The notes under the pieces are model-generated. The model was not told the DNA's origin. It saw only the letters and a program-made list of their open reading frames with translations, and made no database searches. The position numbers were made by a program, and so were the translations under genes. DNA of 6,450 nt from JBGPFS01 sp041483455. GTDB taxonomy: Bacteria; Chloroflexota; Limnocylindria; Limnocylindrales; CSP1-4. Shown here piece by piece: positions 1 through 5,189 of this stretch. Every line of letters starts with the position of its first letter. Position 1 is the stretch's first letter. The DNA is taken from assembly GCA_041483455.1 (NCBI GenBank), contig JBGPFS010000148.1:1-6450 (forward strand), given 5' to 3'.

Positions 1-21
1 CGCCACCGAGCGAACCACGAG

Positions 22-56
22 CCGTGGGACCGGATCCGGCCCACGGTCTTTTCTTT
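22..56 (+). terminator. Rho-independent terminator of an upstream gene
   Basis: CCGTGGG (22-28) pairs perfectly with CCCACGG (40-46). Two more C-G pairs can form inside the loop (30-31 with 38-39). The right arm is followed directly by the T-rich tract TCTTTTCTTT (47-56), which is striking in DNA this GC-rich. No A-rich tract lies on the other side, so it should act only on plus-strand transcription. It therefore ends a gene lying left of the window and insulates the ABC operon. No stop codon or gene end is visible in bases 1-21, so the gene it serves cannot be named. Confidence 0.6.
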
Positions 57-182
57 GCCCTTGACGGGCCGAAGAGCGAGCCGCGAGGCCACCGCGTGAC
101 GACCGCCGTCGTCCGGCCCCGCGGCTTTCCGATTCCCGGACTTTCTCCCGTCCTGCGTCCCTCCATTCCTGGAGCCCATCCG

Positions 183-1091
183 ATGTTCACCCTCGACCGA
201 CGACCGAAGACGATCCGTGCCATCGGCGAGCCGCGCCCCGGACCCGCCGCCGGGGATCGACCCGCCGCCAGAGCCGCCGCGGGCCTGCCGGCCCTCCTCG
301 TCGAGCACGCCACCAAACGGTTCATGGTCGGCCGAAAACACCGGCCGGTGATCGCCGTGGACGACGTGTCGATGCGGCTCGGGCGCGGCGAGATCCACGG
401 GATCCTCGGCGCGAACGGGTCGGGCAAGTCGACCTTCATCCGGCTGATCAGCGGCCTGCTGACGCTGGACGAGGGACGGGTCGAGGTGTTCGGTCTCGAC
501 CTGGAGCGCGATGAGCTGGCGGTCAAGCGACTCATCAACCGCGTCTCGGTCGATGCGGCCTTCTTCAAGAAGCTCAGCCCGCTCGAGAACCTCAGCTTCG
601 CCGCCCGGCTCTACGGCCTCGACGCAGGGGGGGCGCGTCGGGAGGCGATCCGGATCCTCGCGCGGTTGGGGATCTCCGAGAAGCGCATCGATCGACCGGT
701 CGAGCAGATGAGCCGGGGGATGCAGCAGAAGGTCGCGATCGCGCGGGCGCTGCTCACCTCGCCGGCCCTGCTCCTCCTCGACGAGCCGACGACGGGCCTC
801 GACCCACGCTCGAAGCTCGACGTGCAGACCTTCATCGAGGAGCTCCGCACGACCCACGACGCGACGATCGTGCTCACCACCCACGACCTCGCGGAGGCCG
901 ACCGCCTGTGCGATCGGATCTCGATCCTCAACCACGGCCGGGTGGTGGCGGCCGCGACGCCCGACGGGCTGAAGCGGCTGGTCGCCGAACGGTTCGGCGA
1001 GGAGCCGACCCTCGAAGCCGCCTTCATGACCTACACCGGTCGATCGCTCGACGACGACCACGACGAACAGGAGGACGGAGATGAAGACTGA
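183..1091 (+). CDS. ABC-2 type exporter, ATP-binding subunit
   Basis: This is the cytoplasmic ATPase that powers the ABC-2 permease encoded downstream; the substrate is unknown. The start chosen is ATG 183, giving 302 aa, with GGAG at 171-174 eight bases upstream. In-frame GTGs at 24 and 96 also exist, but the first lies inside the terminator hairpin. Residues 1-37 are a Pro/Arg/Ala-rich extension not typical of the family; the nucleotide-binding domain begins near residue 38. Motifs seen: Walker A GANGSGKST (76-84), signature MSRGMQQ (176-182, a known LSGGQ variant in ABC-2 ATPases), Walker B LLLLDEP (196-202), D-loop TTGLDP (203-208) and H-loop His234. The Q-loop lacks its usual Gln: the aligned residues are about Val123/Asp124 in VSVDAAFF. 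The protein ends in an acidic tail (about 289-302). It is first in the operon, and its last 11 bases overlap the next small ORF. Exporter ATPase is certain; a specific subfamily (DrrA- or NatA-like) is not. Confidence 0.93.
   Translation: MFTLDRRPKTIRAIGEPRPGPAAGDRPAARAAAGLPALLVEHATKRFMVGRKHRPVIAVDDVSMRLGRGEIHGILGANGSGKSTFIRLISGLLTLDEGRVEVFGLDLERDELAVKRLINRVSVDAAFFKKLSPLENLSFAARLYGLDAGGARREAIRILARLGISEKRIDRPVEQMSRGMQQKVAIARALLTSPALLLLDEPTTGLDPRSKLDVQTFIEELRTTHDATIVLTTHDLAEADRLCDRISILNHGRVVAAATPDGLKRLVAERFGEEPTLEAAFMTYTGRSLDDDHDEQEDGDED
1069..1074 (+). promoter_or_regulatory. Strong ribosome binding site of the small ORF
   Basis: A perfect AGGAGG lies inside the 3' end of the ATPase gene, six bases before ATG 1081. 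It is the best Shine-Dalgarno match in the operon. It supports translation of the small ORF that overlaps the ATPase stop codon, and favours ATG 1081 as its start. Confidence 0.6.
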
Positions 1092-1359
1092 TCGCCGCCC
1101 GGGCGGGGCTCGCCCCCGTCCCGACCACCGCCCTGACGACCGCCACGAAGGGAACCCGACCATGATCCCGCAGCACCAGCTCGCTTGGGCGCTCCACGAG
1201 GAGCGTCTCCGACGGGCACTGGCGGAGATCCGCGCCCAGCGGCTCCTCCGTCAGCCCCGCCGCCGACCGATCCGCGAGGCGGTCGGGCGCTCGATGGTCC
1301 GCATCGGCGCCCGGTTGGCCTCCGACTCGCCCGGTCTCGGGCCGGTCCGCTCCCGCTGA
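1081..1359 (+). CDS. Small basic hypothetical protein between ATPase and permease
   Basis: I do not recognise this protein. From ATG 1081 it is 92 aa, overlapping the ATPase stop by 11 nt and preceded by AGGAGG at 1069-1074. A second in-frame ATG at 1162 (AAGGGA at 1148-1153, 8-nt spacer) would give 65 aa. From codon 28 onward 58 of 65 codons end in G or C, like the neighbouring genes. The first 27 codons fit less well and encode low-complexity Arg/Pro/Asp sequence, so the shorter form is a serious alternative. The core has 15 Arg in 65 residues and two likely amphipathic helices (about 32-57, with HEERLRRALAEIRAQRLLR, and 63-80). It has no signal peptide, membrane segment or Cys. Position and coupling suggest an accessory or regulatory peptide of the exporter, or simply a spacer ORF. 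That is inference; a non-coding segment remains possible. Confidence 0.55.
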   Translation: MKTDRRPGGARPRPDHRPDDRHEGNPTMIPQHQLAWALHEERLRRALAEIRAQRLLRQPRRRPIREAVGRSMVRIGARLASDSPGLGPVRSR

Positions 1360-1373
1360 AGGAGCGGACCGGC
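1341..1373 (+). promoter_or_regulatory. 13-bp perfect hairpin at the end of the small ORF
   Basis: GCCGGTCCGCTCC (1341-1353) and GGAGCGGACCGGC (1361-1373) are exact reverse complements. They are separated by the 7-nt loop CGCTGAA, which carries the stop codon of the small ORF (TGA 1357-1359). No T-tract follows, so it is not a standard intrinsic terminator. It sits 15 nt before the permease ribosome binding site (GAGGAG 1389-1394) and does not cover it. Possible roles are an mRNA stability or processing element that sets ATPase:permease ratios, a partial terminator, or a protein-bound operator. Confidence 0.6.
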
Positions 1374-1401
1374 TTCCGGCCGCCCCACGAGGAGAACCAC
1401 G

Positions 1402-2205
1402 GTGACACTCCTGACCTACGAGCTGAAGGCGTCGTACGCCTTCATCGAGCGCAACTTCAACCTGACCCGCCGCTACTGGGGCTGGGAGCTCGCGTTCCTG
1501 GTCTACTCGGTCGCGGGCGCGCTCTCGATCTCGCTGATCGGGGCGCAGGCGGGCGACCCCCGCCTCCTGCTGACCCTGATGATCGGGGCGATCTTCTGGA
1601 ACTACCTGTCGGTGGTCTTCAGCTGGATCGCCGAGACGATCGCTGTCGAGCGCTGGGAGGGCACGCTCGAGTACACGATGATGGCGCCCGTCCGGCGCGC
1701 GACCCAGCTCCTCGGATCGACCGCCTACGCGATCGTCTACGGGCTCATCCACACGGTCGCGATCCTGGTCGTCCTGGTCCTCTTCTTCCCGCAGCTGGAC
1801 CTTGCCCGGGCGAACCCGGCGACGGCGTTGGCCTTCGTCGCCCTCGGCTCGTTCAGCTTCGTGGGGATCGGGATGATGGCCGCCATCCTGCCGCTGCTGT
1901 ACGTGGAGCGGGGCGCCCAGATGACCTTCGTCCTGCAGTCGTGCCTGCTCCTCGTGAGCGGGGTCTACTACTCGGTGGAGATCCTGCCGGGCTGGATGCA
2001 GGTCCTGTCCCGACTCTCGCCCGCGACCTACGTCCTCGACGGCGTCCGCCGGGGGCTGATCGGCGGCGCCGGGATCGATGCCCTGTGGGGCGATGTCTGG
2101 CCGCTCGTGGCGATGGGCGTCCTGCTCATCCCGCTCGGGATCTGGGCGTTCGGCCGGGCCGAGCGCTACGCCAAGCGGACCGGCAAGCTGAAGCGGGTGG
2201 GCTGA
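1402..2205 (+). CDS. ABC-2 type transporter permease
   Basis: This is the membrane half of the exporter, 267 aa, a normal length for the ABC-2 membrane family (DrrB/NodJ-like). The start is GTG 1402, with GAGGAG at 1389-1394 seven bases upstream. Six hydrophobic segments are visible at about residues 29-49, 55-80, 104-129, 139-165, 172-190 and 231-250. Between segments 2 and 3 is the conserved ERWEGTLEYTMMAPVRR stretch (83-99), the cytoplasmic region that contacts the ATPase. The C-terminal part has the typical YSVEILPGWMQ and LSPATYVLDGVRRGL pattern (190-219). A basic cytoplasmic tail (about 251-267) ends the protein. Pairing with the ATPase at 183-1091 is very likely. The sequence does not reveal the substrate; drugs, lipids or glycoconjugates are all precedented for the family. 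Confidence 0.92.
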   Translation: MTLLTYELKASYAFIERNFNLTRRYWGWELAFLVYSVAGALSISLIGAQAGDPRLLLTLMIGAIFWNYLSVVFSWIAETIAVERWEGTLEYTMMAPVRRATQLLGSTAYAIVYGLIHTVAILVVLVLFFPQLDLARANPATALAFVALGSFSFVGIGMMAAILPLLYVERGAQMTFVLQSCLLLVSGVYYSVEILPGWMQVLSRLSPATYVLDGVRRGLIGGAGIDALWGDVWPLVAMGVLLIPLGIWAFGRAERYAKRTGKLKRVG

Positions 2206-2208
2206 TCG

Positions 2209-3261
2209 ATGGACACCCGCGAGCTCACCTCCCAGCGCGGGACCGGCGCAGCCGAGCCGCGGCTCCGGATCCGCCCGTATGCCGGCCCGATCGACCACGC
2301 CGCCATGGCCGCGATCGGCACGGCCGCGCTCCGCGCAGGTGGGCGGGTCGAGGCGGCTCGGCCGGCCCAGTTCGACAACGACTACGCGAACCTCGTCAAC
2401 TGCGACCCGTACCTGCACGCGCTGCTGATCGAGGTCGACGGCGAGCCGTGGGCCTACGGTCGCGCCTGGTGGTCGGACCGGACGTCCGGCGAGCGATCGT
2501 TCGAGGCGATCCAGCGGGTCCGGCCGGACGGTCCGGCCGAGGCCGTCGGCACGGCCCTCCTGGTCGCGCTCGAAGGACTCACCGAGGCCATGGTCCGTGA
2601 GGTCGGCCGCGGGGATCGGCCCGCCGTGGCCGTCCGCTACGCGCTTGGCCGTGAGGTGGCCAGCCAGGCCTTCCTCGTTTCCATCGGGTATCGCCCGGTC
2701 CGGCGCTCGTTCGAGCTCGTCCGCCGTGGGTTCGACGGGATCCCCGAGCTGCCGTTGCCGGACGGCCTCGAGATCCGACCCGTGGATCCCGCCGACGCAA
2801 CGACGATCCGGCGGGTCTTCGAGTTCGGTGCCGAGGTCTTCCGCGACCACTGGGGCGAGGGCGCGGAGCTGGGGAGCGAGGCCTCGTTCCGCGCCTTCAT
2901 CGGGGACCCCTCGTTCGATCCGCGGCTCTGGCAGATCGCCTGGGACGGTCCGCGGATCGCCGGCCACATCCTCAACTTCCTCGACGAGCCGGAGGCCGAC
3001 GGGACGGTCCGCGGCTGGACCGAGTCGATCGCCGTCGGTCGACCGTACCGCCGGCGCGGCCTCGCCTCGGCGCTGCTCGCGCGCAGCCTCCGGACCGTCC
3101 GGGACGCCGGCGCCACCGAGGCGGCCTTGGGGGTCGATGCGCAGAACGAGAACCGCGCGCTGGACCTCTACCAGCGCCTGGGCTTCCGCATCGTGGCCGA
3201 GGACCTCGAGTACCACCGCGCGATCGCCCGGGACGACGATCCGACGGAGTCCCGGTCGTGA
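2209..3261 (+). CDS. Tandem-domain GNAT family N-acetyltransferase
   Basis: This 350-aa protein contains two GNAT domains, about residues 18-170 and 186-340, and transfers an acetyl or acyl group from CoA to an unknown amine. The C-terminal domain looks active: SIAVGRPYRRRGLASALL (273-290) holds the CoA-binding R-x-x-G-x-A motif (R281, G284, A286). VDAQNENRALDLYQRLGFR (309-327) carries the conserved NxxAxxLYxxxGF pattern, with Tyr321 as the usual general acid. The N-terminal copy is degenerate: at the matching place, RVRPDGPAEAVGTALL (103-118), the RxxGxG residues are lost. Mycothiol synthase MshD has the same two-domain arrangement, but I see nothing specific enough to call MshD. It starts 3 nt after the permease stop with only a weak G-rich ribosome binding site (about 2195-2201), so it is probably translated by coupling. 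Family certain, substrate unknown. Confidence 0.88.
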   Translation: MDTRELTSQRGTGAAEPRLRIRPYAGPIDHAAMAAIGTAALRAGGRVEAARPAQFDNDYANLVNCDPYLHALLIEVDGEPWAYGRAWWSDRTSGERSFEAIQRVRPDGPAEAVGTALLVALEGLTEAMVREVGRGDRPAVAVRYALGREVASQAFLVSIGYRPVRRSFELVRRGFDGIPELPLPDGLEIRPVDPADATTIRRVFEFGAEVFRDHWGEGAELGSEASFRAFIGDPSFDPRLWQIAWDGPRIAGHILNFLDEPEADGTVRGWTESIAVGRPYRRRGLASALLARSLRTVRDAGATEAALGVDAQNENRALDLYQRLGFRIVAEDLEYHRAIARDDDPTESRS

Positions 3262-4370
3262 GCGGCCTGCCGGAGCTCATGGCCTGGGGCTGGGACGAGG
3301 GTCACGCCCGGTCCTTCGCGGCGGCCGGCGCGGCCGATGGCCGGGAGCCCGGCCGGGTCGTCGTCGAGGAGCGGGGGGTCTATCGCGTCCAGACCGGCCA
3401 GGGCGAGGTCCGGGCCACGCTGTCCGGCAAGTTCCGCTGGGCGACCGAGCAGGATGCCGGCGCGTTCCCGGCCGTCGGCGACTGGGTCGTCCTCGGGGGG
3501 ACCGGCGATCCCGGGCAGCGGGTCATCCACGGGGTCCTCCCCCGCCGCACGGCGGTGGTCCGCCGGGCGCCGGGCGACCACTCGATGCCCGAGCAGGTCC
3601 TGGCCGCGAACGTGGACCTGCTCCTCATCGTGACCTCGCTCAACCACGACCTCAGCCCGCGCCGTCTCGAGCGCTACCTGGCGGTCGCCTGGGGCTCGGG
3701 CGCGGTGCCGGTCGTCGTGCTCAACAAGGCCGACCTGGCCGTCGACGCCGGGACCGACGTCGTGGCGGCCGTCGCCCGGGTCGCACCGCTCGTCGGCGAC
3801 GGCGCGATCCATGTCGTCAGCGCCACGACCGGGCTCGGGCTCGACGCGCTCGCCGAACGGCTCGCCGAGGGCCGGACGGTCGCGCTCGTCGGCTCGTCGG
3901 GAGTCGGCAAGTCGACCTTGCTCAACGCGCTGGCCCGCGAGGTCGTCGAAGCGACCGCCGGGGTCCGCGAGGACGACGACCGCGGTCGCCACACGACCAC
4001 CCGGCGACACCTCGTCCGGCTGCCTGGCCGGGGCCTGATCCTCGACACGCCCGGCTTGCGCGAGCTCGGCCTGGCCGACGACGGCAGCGGGGTGGAGGCC
4101 GCCTTCGTCGACCTCGACGAGCTGGCCGCGGACTGCCGCTTCGGCGACTGCCGCCATGAGGGCGAACCCGGCTGCGCCGTCCGGGCCGCGATCGCGGACG
4201 GTCGACTCGGCGCCGACCGGCTGGCGAGCCGCCGAAAGCTCGACCGGGAGCTCGCCCGGACGGCCCGCGAGCGGGACCCGCGGGCGCGGGCCGATGAGCG
4301 CCGCCGCTGGCGCCTGATCCACGCCAGTGTCGACCGGCACCTGAAGCTGAAGTACGGCGAAGACCGCTGA
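3258..4370 (+). CDS. rsgA: Ribosome small subunit-dependent GTPase A
   Basis: RsgA (YjeQ/EngC) is a circularly permuted GTPase that acts late in 30S subunit assembly, binding near the decoding centre and leaving after GTP hydrolysis. The 370-aa protein shows the diagnostic order: an N-terminal OB-fold (about 31-95, with SGKFRWATEQDAGAFPAVGD), then G4 NKAD (156-159), G5 SATTG (188-192), G1/P-loop GSSGVGKST (212-220), G2 GRHTTT (243-248) and G3 DTPG (263-266). The C-terminal zinc knuckle has Cys293, Cys298, His300 and Cys306 in CRFGDCRHEGEPGCAV. All key residues are present. The start is GTG 3258, overlapping the GNAT stop in GTGA, with GGAG at 3246-3249 eight bases upstream. It is last in the operon. 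The 25-bp gap to the convergent gene holds only a weak 5-bp stem (4372-4376 with 4387-4391), so no clear terminator is seen. Confidence 0.95.
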   Translation: MSGLPELMAWGWDEGHARSFAAAGAADGREPGRVVVEERGVYRVQTGQGEVRATLSGKFRWATEQDAGAFPAVGDWVVLGGTGDPGQRVIHGVLPRRTAVVRRAPGDHSMPEQVLAANVDLLLIVTSLNHDLSPRRLERYLAVAWGSGAVPVVVLNKADLAVDAGTDVVAAVARVAPLVGDGAIHVVSATTGLGLDALAERLAEGRTVALVGSSGVGKSTLLNALAREVVEATAGVREDDDRGRHTTTRRHLVRLPGRGLILDTPGLRELGLADDGSGVEAAFVDLDELAADCRFGDCRHEGEPGCAVRAAIADGRLGADRLASRRKLDRELARTARERDPRARADERRRWRLIHASVDRHLKLKYGEDR

Positions 4371-4395
4371 GCGGCCGACAGGGACGGGCCGGGAC

Positions 4396-5052
4396 TCAGG
4401 CGAGCAGGCGCCCCGACCGGCCGATGAGCTCGAGCAGCGCGCGCTCGCGCCCGATGCTCGTCGAGGCACCGTGGCCGGGCAGGACTCGCACGCCGTCGTC
4501 GAGCCGGGAGAGGCGGACCAGCGAGGCGACCATCGCCTCGGGCGAGCCGCCGGGCAGGTCGACCCGGCCCCAGCCGCCGGCGAACAGGGTGTCGCCGCTG
4601 AAGAGCCGCCCGCCTTCGCGATCGAGGAGGCAGACCGAGCCCTCGGTGTGACCCGGCGTGTGGAGGACCTCGAGCCGGAGGCCGCCGAATCGGATCGTGC
4701 CGCCTTCGGCGAGCTCGACCGCCGGGACCGATGGGGGGATCGGGAACGGTGCGAACAGCGGCTGGGGGGTCACGAGTCGCTCGCGATCAGCCGGGTGGAC
4801 GGCGATCTCGGCCCCGGTGTGCTCGGCGACCGCGGCGTTGTCCCCGATGTGATCCCAGTGACCGTGGGTCGACACGATGAGCTTCAGGGTCCAGGCGCGA
4901 GCCGCCAGCTCCTCGGCGATCCAGGCCAGCGAGGGGATCGCCGTGTCGATCGCGATCGCCTCCCCCGAGCGCTCGTCGGCGAGCAGATGGACGTTCGTGG
5001 CGATCGGTCCGACGACCCGGCTGAGGAGCTCCATCGGCGCATTGTCGGGCAT
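4396..5052 (-). CDS. MBL-fold (glyoxalase II-like) metallo-hydrolase
   Basis: A 218-aa cytoplasmic hydrolase of the metallo-beta-lactamase superfamily. The metal ligands are all visible: THGHWDH (62-68; His63, His65, Asp67, His68), His135 in HTPGHTEGS, Asp154 in FSGDTLF, and His194 in LPGHG. This is the dinuclear metal site typical of hydroxyacylglutathione hydrolase-like thioesterases. The separate C-terminal substrate domain of true GloB is missing, so the substrate (a thioester, lactoylthiol or other) cannot be named and no symbol is given. The start is ATG 5052; an in-frame ATG at 5034 (Met7) is an alternative. Neither has a Shine-Dalgarno sequence, so translation may be leaderless or depend on other features. 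It is transcribed toward rsgA and divergently from the cyclase gene. The family call is firm. Confidence 0.92.
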   Translation of the reverse strand: MPDNAPMELLSRVVGPIATNVHLLADERSGEAIAIDTAIPSLAWIAEELAARAWTLKLIVSTHGHWDHIGDNAAVAEHTGAEIAVHPADRERLVTPQPLFAPFPIPPSVPAVELAEGGTIRFGGLRLEVLHTPGHTEGSVCLLDREGGRLFSGDTLFAGGWGRVDLPGGSPEAMVASLVRLSRLDDGVRVLPGHGASTSIGRERALLELIGRSGRLLA

Positions 5053-5061
5053 CGCGGGCGC

Positions 5062-5076
5062 GGTCCGAGGCGGACC
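5062..5076 (-). promoter_or_regulatory. Short hairpin just upstream of the MBL-hydrolase start
   Basis: GGTCCG (5062-5067) and CGGACC (5071-5076) form a perfect 6-bp stem with a 3-nt loop. It ends nine bases before ATG 5052 of the minus-strand gene, where a ribosome binding site would normally lie. CCCTCG (5075-5080) also pairs with CGAGGG (5095-5100), which would compete with it. In GC-rich DNA short stems are common, so function is uncertain. Confidence 0.3.
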
Positions 5077-5117
5077 CTCGTGACTGCCCCGCGCCGAGGG
5101 ACCTGCCGGCTCAGGTC

Positions 5118-5146
5118 TTCCGTCCGAACCGCGGTTCCGCTACGCT
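5118..5146 (+). promoter_or_regulatory. Possible promoter of the cyclase gene with a 12-bp palindrome in its spacer
   Basis: TACGCT (5141-5146) matches the -10 consensus at its first, second and last bases and is one of the few such hexamers in this intergenic region. TTCCGT (5118-5123), 17 bp upstream, is a poor -35. Between them lies the perfect palindrome GAACCGCGGTTC (5126-5137), placed like an operator. Transcription would begin near 5153, so the hairpin at 5155-5172 would form the 5' end of the mRNA. The assignment is weak. Confidence 0.22.
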
Positions 5147-5154
5147 CGGGGGCG

Positions 5155-5172
5155 GGCGACCGTCCGGTCGCC
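5155..5172 (+). promoter_or_regulatory. Interrupted palindrome/hairpin abutting the cyclase ribosome binding site
   Basis: GGCGACCG (5155-5162) and CGGTCGCC (5165-5172) are exact reverse complements two bases apart. As RNA this gives a 7-bp stem with the loop GTCC (5162-5165). The stem ends at the base before the AGGAGG at 5173. It could be an operator, an mRNA-stabilising 5' hairpin, or an element that affects ribosome access. Confidence 0.4.
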
Positions 5173-5178
5173 AGGAGG
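5173..5178 (+). promoter_or_regulatory. Ribosome binding site that fixes the cyclase start
   Basis: A perfect AGGAGG lies 11 bases before GTG 5190. The spacing is slightly long. No other in-frame start fits, and the protein read from GTG 5190 begins directly with the first zinc-ribbon CPSC, so this site supports the GTG start. Confidence 0.6.
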
Positions 5179-5189
5179 GACCGCATCGG

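Noticed and set aside
61..89. TTGACG at 61-66 as the -35 box of the ABC operon promoter
   Set aside because: The hexamer is a good match, but the bases 16-18 bp downstream (around 83-90, CGCGAGGC) bear no resemblance to a -10 box. I could not support a promoter here, although one must lie somewhere in 57-182 if the upstream terminator works.
627..633. Run of seven G in the ATPase gene as a frameshift or slippage site
   Set aside because: The reading frame continues correctly through the run into the signature and Walker B motifs, and no alternative frame product makes sense.
1185..2600. Plus-strand open frame of 471 codons overlapping the permease
   Set aside because: It is out of frame with the small ORF, the six-helix permease and the GNAT start. 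The product is Arg/Pro/Gly-rich with no domain; it is a shadow frame.
1024..3216. Minus-strand open frame of 730 codons opposite the small ORF, permease and GNAT genes
   Set aside because: It is antisense to three genes with clear families. Its product is low-complexity Arg/Asp/Pro/Gly-rich with no recognisable domain, as expected when strong G/C third-position bias removes stops from the opposite strand.
2597..4159. Plus-strand open frame of 520 codons overlapping GNAT and rsgA
   Set aside because: It lies in the wrong frame of two well-supported genes, and its Arg/Ser/Pro-rich composition shows no family signature.
4371..4395. Bidirectional terminator between the convergent rsgA and hydrolase genes
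   Set aside because: Only a 5-bp stem with a 10-nt loop and a 4-bp stem across the rsgA stop are present, with no T- or A-tract. This is not enough to call a terminator.
3168..4469. Minus-strand open frame of 433 codons antisense to rsgA
   Set aside because: rsgA is complete and conserved on the other strand. The antisense product has no recognisable motif.
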